From: Paenibacillus oceani
Lineage (GTDB): Bacteria > Bacillota > Bacilli > Paenibacillales > NBRC-103111
DNA length: 64,000 nucleotides
Direction: 5' to 3'
NCBI RefSeq assembly: GCF_014705615.1
Contig: NZ_JACXJA010000042.1
Coordinates: 42,334 to 106,333 of the forward strand
In this document: positions 35,361 through 43,721 of the stretch, piece by piece
Position numbering within the stretch: position 1 is the stretch's first letter
Layout of the letters: every line of letters starts with the position of its first letter
The notes under the pieces: model-generated
Databases searched by the model: none
Told to the model about the DNA's origin: nothing
The model's input: only the letters and a program-made list of their open reading frames with translations
Position numbers and translations under genes: made by a program

Positions 35361-35362
35361 CC

Positions 35363-35391
35363 AGTTTACAGCACGGCCTTCCATTTGCCAA
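35363..35391 (-). promoter_or_regulatory. Candidate promoter of deoR
   Basis: TTGGCA, 17 bp and TAAACT on the minus strand, about 85 bp before the start codon. Confidence 0.5.
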
Positions 35392-35590
35392 CCTGTGCGG
35401 ATGACGATAATTCAGCGTTAAATTTCGCAAGATATGAAGACTCCTACGACTGCGCTTAAAAGAGCATGGATACCTAATCGTCGTTACCGTAAACATACGG
35501 CAACAAGACGAAGCTCCGGCGCTTCTTGTCGGCATACCAACATATGCCGTTCCTGGTAACGGTGGAAATCCGTGTTCCCTACTTGCGTTC

Positions 35591-35920
35591 GATCCAACCG
35601 TTCGGCCGCAGTCGGGCTGTCGATTCATGCATTGTGGCAAAAACCGACTTCCATTCCAGCATGTAAAGAAGCTTCAACCGGAAGTTTTACTTCCGTTATT
35701 TGTTGTTCACAGCAGAAAACATACGCATAGCGGAAAGTTTTGTTCCGCTATTTCCGGTAAAATCGCCTATATCACCCTACAAGTCCGAAATAACGGAAAC
35801 CATAGTTCCGCTAAGCCGTGAAAGTCTCTTGCATTGGGGCATTAGCGGAAGTCACTCTTCCGCTAGGCCTATGGATAACTCTAAATTCCGAACGATCTGG
35901 GACCAGCCCGCCTTCTATCT
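35591..35920. repeat. Dispersed hairpin-array repeat, family B, copy 1
   Basis: Non-coding repeat of 330 bp matching 39201-39530 in the same orientation, including a 44-base identical run (35818-35861). It holds four GGAA/TTCC hairpins at 35679-35695, 35728-35750, 35794-35810 and 35843-35865; the second and fourth are TAGCGGAA...TTCCGCTA. The spurious frames it opens are rejected as genes. Confidence 0.9.
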
Positions 35921-35970
35921 GTCTATCTGTCTATCTGTCTATCTGTCTATCTGTCTATCTGTCTATCTAT
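35915..35970. repeat. Octanucleotide microsatellite (CTATCTGT)
   Basis: Six perfect copies and one variant copy of CTATCTGT. Imperfect CTATCATCTACCTTTT duplications follow to about 36010. The tract begins exactly at the end of repeat B copy 1; copy 2 has only a short TATCTATCTA there. Confidence 0.95.
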
Positions 35971-36121
35971 CATCTACCTTTTATTATCTATCCATCTATC
36001 ATCTACCTTTTGCTTGTTTCCCTATGCCGCACCGTTCTGTATTAGTAGAATGATGCTTACTTCCCTTTCAAGTATGGACATTGTTCCACTTTAGGACGGT
36101 TAAGAACATCATCATTATCCT
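35971..36121. other. Gene-free stretch between microsatellite and terminator
   Basis: AT-rich sequence with degenerate CTATC repeats; no gene or promoter is recognised. Confidence 0.4.
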
Positions 36122-36170
36122 AAAAAATCCCTTCCCGTCCCGGTACGATAACCGGGCGCAAGAAGGGATT
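36122..36170 (-). terminator. Terminator downstream of the sugar-binding lipoprotein gene
   Basis: On the minus strand AATCCCTTC ... GAAGGGATT with an inner GGGACGG/CCGGT-type structure is followed by TTTTTAGG. It lies 160 nt after the stop. Confidence 0.75.
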
Positions 36171-36331
36171 GTGCGGATTGCTGGATCATTTTACTGGATG
36201 CGTGCAGCCTATCACGTTACGGAGTAAGTCCGTCAGGCGATGAGTCGTTCTGCAAGTAGACGGAGCCCGTTACCGTGGCGTTGCCGCCCGCCGATTAGAA
36301 GGAACATTCCGGTTGTCCCCTGTCAATCCGA

Positions 36332-37681
36332 TTACTTGACCTGCTTTTGCTTGAAGTCGGCGATTTGCTTCTTGGCATCTTCTTCCGCTTGTCTCATCGC
36401 GGTGTTCAAATCCAGCGTTCCGATCTGGGTCTTCGTCCCGTAAGACTGGTAAACGCCCGCAAGCTGAGCTTCGTAAGGAACGAGTGGAGGAATCGGCGCG
36501 AATTTGTTATAGAAGACGGCGCTCCAGTTTTTGTCCTTGAACGGTGACTCTTTGCCCATCTCCTTCTGGATCGTTTCGTTTTTCAGCACAGGCATAATCC
36601 CTTTTCGGGCAAGCTCCGTCTGGAATTCGTCCGACGTCATATATTTCAGCACTTCCATCGCCGCTTCTTTGTTTTGCGCCATCTTCGTTATGCCGAAATA
36701 AGCCGGATACGATTGCGAGCCTACGCCCGGCAGCTCTTTGAAAGTCGGCATGGACACCATGTCCCAGTCCAATTCCTTGAATTCTTTTTCCCAAACGGTC
36801 ATGAGACTCGATACATAGTTGAACATCGCGACGTTTTTCGTTTTGGCGAATTCGGCGGCGCTAGGCACTTTGTTTTCTTTGAGCAGCATATCTTGTACAG
36901 TCGGCTCACTAGTAGGATTTATAAATACGGTTTGGAAATACGTTTTCCACCTGTCGTCGGTGTTGATAGTCGGTGTATCCGTTTTCAAATCTGCTAAAGG
37001 AATAGGCAGCTGTCTCATCCTCACGGAATGCAACGGCGATTGGGTAAAGCCATAATACTGCGTGCCGCCTTCGCTTCGGCTTAATCTTTTGGACAGCTCG
37101 GTTACCTGCTCCCAAGTCATGCCATTTTTCGGATAAGCGATGCCGAATTTATCAAACAACGTCTTGTTGTAATATAAAACAAGATTCGTATTAAACACAG
37201 GCAAAGCGTACATCTTGCCACCTGAAGTTTGCTTGATCGCATCGATGATGGTCGGCTCAAACCGGTTCAAATCTACCTTACTGCTCTCGATCAGCCCGGT
37301 CATATCGTATTCGATGGCACTATCGAACGCAAAATTTTCAAAATTGCCGATTGTTGTAAAGAAGATATCAAATCGTGTGCCGGCCGCGAGCAATTCCGGC
37401 AAATTCGTTCCTTGTCCCCTCATAATGTACTTGATTGTATAATTCGGGAACTTTTTGCGAAGAGAGTCGCCGAACCGGAAATCGAAGCTTTCCGTCGGGT
37501 CGCCGTTATTGGAATAAAATACGATTTCCGCCGGTTCTTTTGTTATATCCTTCACCGGCTTCTCCGTCCCTTGGCCCTCTTTCGCTTTGTTTCCGTCCCC
37601 CCCGCTTCCCGCTCCGGAGCAGGCTCCGAGCAGCGCGACTGTCATCGTAAAAATCAGTACCTTATGCATTCTTTTTTTCAT
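36332..37681 (-). CDS. ABC transporter extracellular sugar-binding lipoprotein, orphan
   Basis: Lipid-anchored solute receptor of 449 residues. The signal peptide ends in the lipobox LLGAC followed by SGAGSGG. The body is a family 1 solute-binding protein with the typical KTLFDKFGIAYPKNGMTW and EVLKYMTSDEFQ segments, as in oligosaccharide binders. No permease or ATPase genes are adjacent. An orphan receptor must work with components encoded elsewhere or share an MsmX-type ATPase. The start at 37681 has AAGGAGGG 11 nt upstream; GTG 37693 is too close to it. A LacI regulator lies upstream in the same orientation. Confidence 0.88.
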   Translation of the reverse strand: MKKRMHKVLIFTMTVALLGACSGAGSGGDGNKAKEGQGTEKPVKDITKEPAEIVFYSNNGDPTESFDFRFGDSLRKKFPNYTIKYIMRGQGTNLPELLAAGTRFDIFFTTIGNFENFAFDSAIEYDMTGLIESSKVDLNRFEPTIIDAIKQTSGGKMYALPVFNTNLVLYYNKTLFDKFGIAYPKNGMTWEQVTELSKRLSRSEGGTQYYGFTQSPLHSVRMRQLPIPLADLKTDTPTINTDDRWKTYFQTVFINPTSEPTVQDMLLKENKVPSAAEFAKTKNVAMFNYVSSLMTVWEKEFKELDWDMVSMPTFKELPGVGSQSYPAYFGITKMAQNKEAAMEVLKYMTSDEFQTELARKGIMPVLKNETIQKEMGKESPFKDKNWSAVFYNKFAPIPPLVPYEAQLAGVYQSYGTKTQIGTLDLNTAMRQAEEDAKKQIADFKQKQVK

Positions 37682-37920
37682 TGGATCATACACCCTCCTT
37701 GTTGTTGTTCGTGACCTTTTGTTCCCCTAATGCAATCAGCAACCAAAGTTTAAGCGGTTCGTTCGGATAGGAATAGGTTTGTGCCGTTATTTGTCTAAGT
37801 CTAGGTTTGATTCTACTTGTCCGACTGTTTGCCCGGCGATCCGCCCGGACATCTCCCCTCTCATCAATAAGCTGCATTTTTCTATAGTAACCGATTACTG
37901 TTAGATCAAAATATAGGGCC

Positions 37921-38895
37921 TTAGCGACCCGTATATGGAATTGTAGAGCTTCTCGGAGTGAGCTTCGACTTTATCTCTTCTTCTATCCACCGCGGGCCGT
38001 CTTCCCGATTTGCCGCACCGGTCAAAATATCAAACGATCTCGCCGCAAGCTCTGGGATCGAAGGGCCGACCGTCGTCAGCGGGATATCGAAAAATTGCAG
38101 TTGGGTATCGTCATACACGACCAGAGACAAATCTTCTGGAATCCGCACGTTCAATTTTTTAAGTTTCCCGGTTATTTCATGCAAAATCCCGTGGCAATCG
38201 ACGATCAAAGCGGTCGGTTTGTCCGCACTGCACATCATATCGCTCAGCTTTTGCTCGAATGACGGATCGTCCGAGACCACCACATATTCAGGGCTAAAGT
38301 CCAGCTTCAGCTCCGCCATCCCCTGCATGTATCCGTTATGCTTGTCAAGGTCGGGCATACCTACAAAAGCAATACGCTTATGGCCAAGGCCAGCTAAATG
38401 ATGTACCGCATCGCGGAATCCTCCTGCTCGGTCAATCGTTATGCTATGGGCTTTATCCGTTTTCCAGCCGCCAATCAACAGCATTTCGCCGCGAAACTTT
38501 TCTTTTTCCTGTAAAAACTCGAGAGTAGGGTTAAAAAGTTGCCGCCAAAAAATTACATAATCGACAAAGTAATGATTAAACGTCCGCAATGCCTCCTCGG
38601 GCTTCGCCATCGATAAAATGACCTGCAAGCCGCGGCGGGACGCCTCCTGCTGGAGCTCAAAGCTGAGATCATAAAAAAACATCCCCTTGATCTGAGGCCA
38701 GATCAGGCCGATCGTATTCGGCTGGCGTTGTACGAGCTTTTTGGCCGCCAGGCTTGGTACGTAGTTCATCTTCTCTGCGATCGCTTTAATCTTTTGCCGT
38801 GTCTGCTCTCCGACTCCCGGTTCGTCGTTCAGTGCTCTGGATACGGTTACATAAGTGACGCCGGCAGCTTTGGCGATATCTTTGATCGTGATCAC
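37921..38895 (-). CDS. LacI family transcriptional regulator
   Basis: Sugar-responsive repressor of 324 residues. The N-terminal helix-turn-helix and hinge helix are clear: MITIKDIAKAAGVTYVTVSRAL and YVPSLAAKKLVQ. The periplasmic-binding-protein-like core follows (about 60-315), with HLAGLGHKRIAFVG and the C-terminal TTVGPSIPELAARSFDIL. Its place beside an orphan sugar-binding protein gene, 239 bp away in the same direction, makes that gene the likely target. CG-centred palindromic segments in its own upstream region suggest autoregulation. Confidence 0.93.
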   Translation of the reverse strand: MITIKDIAKAAGVTYVTVSRALNDEPGVGEQTRQKIKAIAEKMNYVPSLAAKKLVQRQPNTIGLIWPQIKGMFFYDLSFELQQEASRRGLQVILSMAKPEEALRTFNHYFVDYVIFWRQLFNPTLEFLQEKEKFRGEMLLIGGWKTDKAHSITIDRAGGFRDAVHHLAGLGHKRIAFVGMPDLDKHNGYMQGMAELKLDFSPEYVVVSDDPSFEQKLSDMMCSADKPTALIVDCHGILHEITGKLKKLNVRIPEDLSLVVYDDTQLQFFDIPLTTVGPSIPELAARSFDILTGAANREDGPRWIEEEIKSKLTPRSSTIPYTGR

Positions 38896-38927
38896 GGTTC
38901 CTCTTCCTTTTTCGTTAATGTAAGGCC

Positions 38928-38956
38928 AGTATAGTACACGTTAAGTATAATTTCAA
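38928..38956 (-). promoter_or_regulatory. Sigma-A promoter of the lacI-type gene
   Basis: TTGAAA, 17 bp and TATACT on the minus strand, each one mismatch from consensus. ACGTTAAG lies between the boxes and CATTAACGTTTAAC lies upstream at about 38993-39006; both are plausible LacI-type operators. Confidence 0.75.
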
Positions 38957-39009
38957 TAATTATTTCAAGATTATACTCTTTAACTTAAATAACATTAACG
39001 TTTAACTTT

Positions 39010-39200
39010 TAATCATCTGTAAACCTTAGATGCCGCCTCGTTCCATTATCTGCCGCGCTGACGGCACCCGCCCAGCCATCGAAGCGCCCTGATCCGCACA
39101 GAGCCGCATTAAAAAAATCATCAGGGAAAGGAAAGTCGCCCGGACGGTCCTTTTGTCGTGCAAGCCCATACGTTGAGCGTGGAAGGCAATGGGGACTTTG
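39010..39200. other. Gene-free stretch before repeat B copy 2
   Basis: No credible gene, promoter or structure seen. Confidence 0.4.
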
Positions 39201-39530
39201 CTCCAGCCGTTCGGCCACAGTCGGGTTGTCAATTCAAGCATGGTGGCAAAAAAACAAACTCCAATCCAGCATGTAAGAAACTTCTTCCGGAAGTTTTACT
39301 TCCGTTATTTGTTGTTCACGCCAGAAAATATACGCATAACGGAAAATTTTGTTCCGCTATTTCTGGTATAATCGCCTTCAACACCCTACAAGTCCGAAAT
39401 AACGGAAACCATAATTCCGCTAAGGTGTGAAAGTCTCTTGCATTGGGGCATTAGCGGAAGTCACTCTTCCACTACGCCTACGGATAACTATGGATTCCGA
39501 ACGGTCTGGGATCAACCCGCTATTTATCTA
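39201..39530. repeat. Dispersed hairpin-array repeat, family B, copy 2
   Basis: Direct-repeat partner of 35591-35920, of the same length and with the same order of four GGAA/TTCC hairpins. The fourth hairpin is damaged (CTTCCACTA for CTTCCGCTA) and the octanucleotide tract is absent. The identical run corresponds to 39427-39470. Confidence 0.9.
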
Positions 39531-39603
39531 TCTAATCACCTTTTTTCCGTTCCTGCCTGCCTATTAGCAAAAGCGCATGGCCGAGCTGATAAGAAGAACG
39601 GCC
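39531..39603. other. Short gene-free stretch
   Basis: No feature recognised; the frame of 75 codons on the minus strand that crosses it also crosses the terminator and is rejected. Confidence 0.4.
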
Positions 39604-39646
39604 TACGAATATATGCGCACAAAAAAAACGCCCGCATCGCAGCGAG
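39604..39646 (-). terminator. Terminator downstream of the gbsR-type gene
   Basis: On the minus strand ACGCTCGC ... GCGGGCGT is followed by TTTTTTTT. It lies about 160 nt after the regulator stop; the sequence between could be 3' untranslated RNA or a short independent transcript. Confidence 0.7.
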
Positions 39647-39808
39647 CGTCTCCCCGTCTAACATATACCTGATTCCGGCTGCTCCCTCATCCTGTTCAAG
39701 GACTTCTTCCTTCCAAGCCGGGCTGCCTATGAAAAAACAGGCCGGCGAAGCCCCGACGGGCACTCTGCTTGCCCGCTGCTATCCGGTGCAGCCGCAACGT
39801 CCGCTATG

Positions 39809-40369
39809 CTACGGCTTTTCCTTCGGTACCAGGTCGTAAATTTTGCCCGATTCCAGCGTATCGATCAGCCGGTCCAGCCAATCGTAGTAGCTCAGCGCAG
39901 ATTCAATCTTCTCCAAATCTTTGGAGACGGCCGAAGCAAGCGCTTCGTCGCCCCCGTGCTCTTCGAGCAGACGGCGCAGTTCTCCTGCCGACCGGTTCAA
40001 CGCATGAACGTTCGCTTCCACCGCAGTCCGCCACTCGATAGCGAAATAGTCGGCGAACGTCTGGTGCCAGTCGGACTCGGCCTCGTACAAATCTTTGCGT
40101 GCGCCCTTCTCCCATACTCTATGAACCATCTTCAAGTCGAGCAGCATCCGGACTCCGGTGCTCATGCTCGTCTTGCTCATCTCCATCTCTTTGCCCATCT
40201 CGTCCAGCGTCATCGGTTTCTCCGAGAAAAATAACATGCCGTATAGATGGCCGACTGATAGCGTAACGCCGTATAAGCCCATATTTTTGCCAATGGCTTC
40301 AATTACGCGTTTGCGGGCTTTCATGATCGTCTGCGTATGCTGTTCGGATATTCCCTCGAACGGGTGCAT
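39809..40369 (-). CDS. GbsR/OpcR-type MarR regulator of betaine uptake
   Basis: Winged-helix repressor of 186 residues. Extended similarity to the Bacillus GbsR/OpcR proteins is visible: RVIEAIGKNMGLYGVTLSVG, MTLDEMGKEMEMSKTSMSTG, VRMLLDLKMV, RKDLYEAESDWHQTF and SYYDWLDRL. In Bacillus these proteins control choline and glycine betaine uptake and synthesis and bind choline-like ligands. It is divergent from opuA across 275 bp that contains a palindrome. The start at 40369 has GAGGAGG 9 nt upstream. Confidence 0.93.
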   Translation of the reverse strand: MHPFEGISEQHTQTIMKARKRVIEAIGKNMGLYGVTLSVGHLYGMLFFSEKPMTLDEMGKEMEMSKTSMSTGVRMLLDLKMVHRVWEKGARKDLYEAESDWHQTFADYFAIEWRTAVEANVHALNRSAGELRRLLEEHGGDEALASAVSKDLEKIESALSYYDWLDRLIDTLESGKIYDLVPKEKP

Positions 40370-40444
40370 GGCTTTCGTCCTCCTCACTTGCAGGCTCCAG
40401 GAACGTAATGGCGGCGTCCGCATCCTTGCCCGAGTTCTATTGTT

Positions 40445-40473
40445 ATTGTAAGAAAAGCGTTTGGGAAAGTAAA
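40445..40473 (-). promoter_or_regulatory. Candidate promoter of the gbsR-type gene
   Basis: TTTACT, 17 bp and TACAAT on the minus strand, 75 bp before the start codon. Confidence 0.6.
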
Positions 40474-40527
40474 GGAACGGATGCTAGTGAAAGATGGAGC
40501 ATACCGGAGTTAACCGTCGTTAAGTTT

Positions 40528-40570
40528 GTACAGTTTTTTCTGTACGTTCTATACATAAAGTTTTTTCTGT
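40528..40570. promoter_or_regulatory. Candidate GbsR/OpcR operator upstream of opuA
   Basis: Perfect palindrome GTACAG-TTTTTT-CTGTAC at 40528-40545. AGTTTTTTCTGT occurs again at 40559-40570, running up to the opuA -35 box. Binding there would block the opuA promoter. Confidence 0.65.
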
Positions 40571-40599
40571 TGATATTTTTATCGGTTTAGGTTTACAAT
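40570..40599 (+). promoter_or_regulatory. Promoter of opuA
   Basis: TTGATA, 18 bp and TACAAT, 45 bp before the opuAA start. Confidence 0.65.
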
Positions 40600-40644
40600 G
40601 TACGAGTAGCTTTTCAGGAACGATATAGAAAAGAGGTGGGCCAA

Positions 40645-41862
40645 TTGCCATTCATTGAGCTGCGCGATGTAAGCAAGCTGTTCGGAGCCGTCCCTCATCA
40701 GGCGGTCAAGCTGCTGGAAGAAGGCTGGACGAAAGAACGGCTGGCCAAGGAAAAACAACTTGTACTGGGGGTAAATCGAGTCAGCCTGCAGATTGAAGAA
40801 GGAGAAATATTCGTCATTATGGGATTGTCCGGGAGCGGGAAATCGACGCTCGTCCGCATGCTGAACCGGCTGATCGAGCCTTCGTCGGGAGAGATTCGGG
40901 TGCGGGACAAAAACATTATGCATATGACTCCGCAAGAGCTGCGGGACCTGCGGCGCAAGACGATCAGCATGGTATTTCAAAAATTTGCGCTGCTGCCTCA
41001 CCGCACCGTACTGAACAATACGGAGTTCGGGCTGGAAGTTCAGGGCGTTCCCAAAAAAGAACGCAAGGAGAAAGCGTTGCGTGCGCTGCATCTTGTCGGC
41101 CTTGGGGATTGGGCCGACAAGATGCCTGACGAGCTGAGCGGCGGCATGCAGCAGCGGGTTGGTCTGGCCCGTGCGCTTGCGAATGAACCGGAAGTGCTCT
41201 TGATGGACGAAGCGTTCAGCGCGCTCGATCCGCTCATTCGCCGCAGCATGCAGGACGAACTGCTGGAGCTGCAGCTGAAGATGAAAAAAACGATCATCTT
41301 CATTACCCACGACCTGGACGAAGCGCTGCGGATCGGTGACAAAATCGCACTGATGCGGGACGGGGCCGTCGTACAGGTAGGCACCCCTGAAGAGATTATG
41401 ATTCATCCGGCCAACGAATACGTGGAGCGGTTTGTCGAAGACGTCGATTTGTCAAAAGTATTAACCGCTGAACATGTGATGCGCCGTCCCGAGACGATCA
41501 GTCCGGACCGCGGACCGCGTGTCGCCCTGCAATTTATGAGGGACCTTGGAATATCCAACCTGTTCGTCGTCGACCGTTCGCGGACTCTGCTCGGCGTCAT
41601 CTCGGCCGAAGACGCATCCGAAGCGGTGCGGACGAACAAATCGCTGGGCGATATCGTCATTGCTGACGTGCCCCGGGTAAGCCCGCAGACGCTTCTGGCG
41701 GATCTCTTCGAACTGTGCGGCGCCGCCAAGCTGCCCGTAGCCGTCGTTAACGATTCGAACCGGCTTGTCGGCGTCATCGTGCGCGGAGCCGTGCTCGGCG
41801 CTCTGGCCGGCCAGATCACCAGGACGGAGGTGAGCGCAAATGTTACCGAAGTTACCTCTTGA
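40645..41862 (+). CDS. opuAA: Glycine betaine ABC transporter ATP-binding protein OpuAA
   Basis: Energises uptake of glycine betaine or proline betaine for osmoprotection. The 405 residues hold the ProV-type nucleotide-binding domain (Walker A GLSGSGKST, signature LSGGMQQRVGLARAL, Walker B VLLMDEAFSALD) and two C-terminal CBS domains (about 275-395), which sense ionic strength in OpuA. TTG at 40645 is the likely start because GAGGTG is 6 nt upstream; a GTG at 40636 lies inside that sequence. Its 3' end overlaps opuAB by 23 bp. Confidence 0.95.
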   Translation: MPFIELRDVSKLFGAVPHQAVKLLEEGWTKERLAKEKQLVLGVNRVSLQIEEGEIFVIMGLSGSGKSTLVRMLNRLIEPSSGEIRVRDKNIMHMTPQELRDLRRKTISMVFQKFALLPHRTVLNNTEFGLEVQGVPKKERKEKALRALHLVGLGDWADKMPDELSGGMQQRVGLARALANEPEVLLMDEAFSALDPLIRRSMQDELLELQLKMKKTIIFITHDLDEALRIGDKIALMRDGAVVQVGTPEEIMIHPANEYVERFVEDVDLSKVLTAEHVMRRPETISPDRGPRVALQFMRDLGISNLFVVDRSRTLLGVISAEDASEAVRTNKSLGDIVIADVPRVSPQTLLADLFELCGAAKLPVAVVNDSNRLVGVIVRGAVLGALAGQITRTEVSANVTEVTS

Positions 41863-42679
41863 CCGGTGGATCGAGGCTTTCGTCGATTGGCTAATGGATC
41901 ATTTATCCGGCGTGTTCGAACTGATGGCGACGGTCATCGAAGGGCTGGTCAACGGCTTCTCTTATTTATTTCATCTCATGCCGCCGCTATTGTTTATCGT
42001 CATCTTGGCTGCGGTCGCTTACAAGCTGGGGCGCTGGCCGCTAACCGCCTTTACGGCGATCGGCCTCTACCTGATCGTCAACCTCGGCTTCTGGTCGGAG
42101 ACGATGGATACGCTCGCTCTCGTTATTTCTTCCGCATTCATATCGATCGTATTCGGAATTCCGCTCGGTATTTTATGCTCGCGAAGCAAGACGGTATCCC
42201 GCGTCGTCACGCCCGTGCTCGACTTTATGCAGACGATGCCCGCCTTTGTGTATCTGATTCCGGCCGTAATGTTTTTCGGACTGGGGGTCGTTCCCGGCGT
42301 GATCGCCTCGGTTATCTTCGCGATTCCGCCGACGATCCGGCTGACGCATCTGGGCATCAAGCAGGTGCCCGCCGAGCTCAGCGAAGCGGCCGACGCCTTC
42401 GGCTCCACCTCCGGCCAGAAGCTGCTGAAGGTCGAACTGCCTCTCGCCTGGCCTACGGTTATGGCGGGTGTCAACCAGACGATCATGCTGTCTCTCTCGA
42501 TGGTCGTCATCGCGTCGATGATCGGCGCGCAAGGCGTCGGGGCATCGGTATACCGGGCCGTGACACAGCTCAAAATCGGCGAAGGCTTCGAAGCCGGGCT
42601 CGCCGTGGTGATCGTAGCGATTATGCTCGACCGTTTCACCCAACGTTTGATGAAATCTGAACGAAAAAGGAGATCCTAA
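41840..42679 (+). CDS. opuAB: Glycine betaine ABC transporter permease OpuAB
   Basis: Membrane subunit of 279 residues with about seven spans and the binding-protein-dependent permease motif EAADAFGSTSGQKLLKVELPLA (quoted in part: EAADAFGSTSGQK), where it contacts OpuAA. FMQTMPAFVYLIPAVMFFG is the conserved ProW/OpuAB region. The start overlaps the 3' end of opuAA, with GGAGGTG upstream, so translation is coupled. It ends 3 bp before opuAC. Confidence 0.95.
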   Translation: MLPKLPLDRWIEAFVDWLMDHLSGVFELMATVIEGLVNGFSYLFHLMPPLLFIVILAAVAYKLGRWPLTAFTAIGLYLIVNLGFWSETMDTLALVISSAFISIVFGIPLGILCSRSKTVSRVVTPVLDFMQTMPAFVYLIPAVMFFGLGVVPGVIASVIFAIPPTIRLTHLGIKQVPAELSEAADAFGSTSGQKLLKVELPLAWPTVMAGVNQTIMLSLSMVVIASMIGAQGVGASVYRAVTQLKIGEGFEAGLAVVIVAIMLDRFTQRLMKSERKRRS

Positions 42680-42682
42680 CCA

Positions 42683-43609
42683 ATGATGAAAATGAAAACG
42701 AAACGTTTCTTTCTGTCTGTCCTTACTCTAGCGGCGATCGCCGCAGGCTGCTCCAACTCGAAACCTTCGGGCGGCAGCCCGGACGGCTCCGCCGATGCCG
42801 GAGCGACCAAGTCGATCGCCGAGCAAGTGAACCGGCAAATTATCGGGATCGATCCCGGGGCGGGCATCATGAAATCGACGGCGCAAGCGATCGACACGTA
42901 CGGGTTGAAGGACTGGAAGCTCGTTGAAGGTTCCGGGGCCGCTATGACCGCCGCGCTCGAGAAAGCGATCAAAGACAAGAAGCCGATCATCATAACCGGC
43001 TGGACACCGCACTGGATGTTCGCCAAGCACGAGCTGAAGTATTTGAAAGATCCGAAAAACGTCTTTGGCGGCGATGAGCAGATCCATACATTCGCACGGC
43101 TCGGACTTAAAGCCGATCATCCGTCCGCCTACACGGTGCTGGACAAATTCGAATGGACGCCGGAGGATATGGCGGTCGTCATGTCCGCGATCCAGGGCGG
43201 CAAAAAGCCGGAAGAAGCCGCTAAGGAATGGGTCGAGGCGAATCCGGACCAAGTCAACGGCTGGACGGAAGGACTGGCCCTGGCGAGCGGCAAATCGCTC
43301 AAGCTCGGCTACGTCGCCTGGGATTCGGAGATTGCCAGCACCCATGTCGTGAAGGCCGTATTGGAAAGCAAGCTCGGCTATAAAGTAACGGCGCTGCAAG
43401 TCGAGGCCGGACCGATGTGGGCGGGGATTGCCGGAGGCGATACCGATGCGATGGTTGCCGCTTGGCTGCCTACGACGCATGCGGATTATTTGAGCAAGTA
43501 CAAAGACAAAGTCGAAGATCTCGGCCCGAACTTGAACGGAACGAAAACCGGACTTGTCGTACCGAGCTACATGGATATCGACTCGATCGAAGATCTGCTT
43601 AAGCCTTAA
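42683..43609 (+). CDS. opuAC: Glycine betaine-binding lipoprotein OpuAC
   Basis: Lipid-anchored receptor of 308 residues. The signal peptide ends in the lipobox AIAAGC (Cys23). The body is an OpuAC/ProX-type fold with tryptophans placed as in betaine cages, for example GWTPHWMF and YVAWDSEIAS; a WLPTTHADY motif is also typical. AAGGAG lies about 10 nt upstream of the tandem ATG start. Last gene of the operon, followed by a strong terminator. A free-standing receptor matches Bacillus opuA rather than fused lactococcal OpuABC. Confidence 0.95.
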   Translation: MMKMKTKRFFLSVLTLAAIAAGCSNSKPSGGSPDGSADAGATKSIAEQVNRQIIGIDPGAGIMKSTAQAIDTYGLKDWKLVEGSGAAMTAALEKAIKDKKPIIITGWTPHWMFAKHELKYLKDPKNVFGGDEQIHTFARLGLKADHPSAYTVLDKFEWTPEDMAVVMSAIQGGKKPEEAAKEWVEANPDQVNGWTEGLALASGKSLKLGYVAWDSEIASTHVVKAVLESKLGYKVTALQVEAGPMWAGIAGGDTDAMVAAWLPTTHADYLSKYKDKVEDLGPNLNGTKTGLVVPSYMDIDSIEDLLKP

Positions 43610-43650
43610 TCCGCAGATTTTCCCGGGCGACAGCCCTCATTCCCTATACG

Positions 43651-43700
43651 ACAAAAGCCTCCGCGTGCCGGCAACCCGGCTCCGACGCGGAGGCTTTTCC
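43651..43700. terminator. Terminator of opuA, also usable by glpX
   Basis: The stem AAAAGCCTCCGCGT / ACGCGGAGGCTTTT has an inner GCCGG/CCGGC pairing. T-tracts are present on both sides. Confidence 0.92.
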
Positions 43701-43721
43701 ATATGCTGCGAAGGCAGCGGT

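Noticed and set aside
35627..36053. Overlapping frames of 64-117 codons within repeat B copy 1 and the microsatellite
   Set aside because: They consist of the repeated hairpin sequence and CTAT repeats, have no ribosome binding site, and equivalent frames in copy 2 are broken differently.
39158..39430. Frames of 60-90 codons in repeat B copy 2
   Set aside because: Repeat-derived; protein-level similarity between the copies is a by-product of DNA similarity.
39536..39763. 75-codon minus-strand frame
   Set aside because: It runs straight through a strong terminator and lacks a ribosome binding site.
39655..39790. Structured region after the gbsR-type gene as a known RNA family
   Set aside because: I compared it with SRP RNA and riboswitch patterns and found no match; it may be just 3' untranslated sequence.
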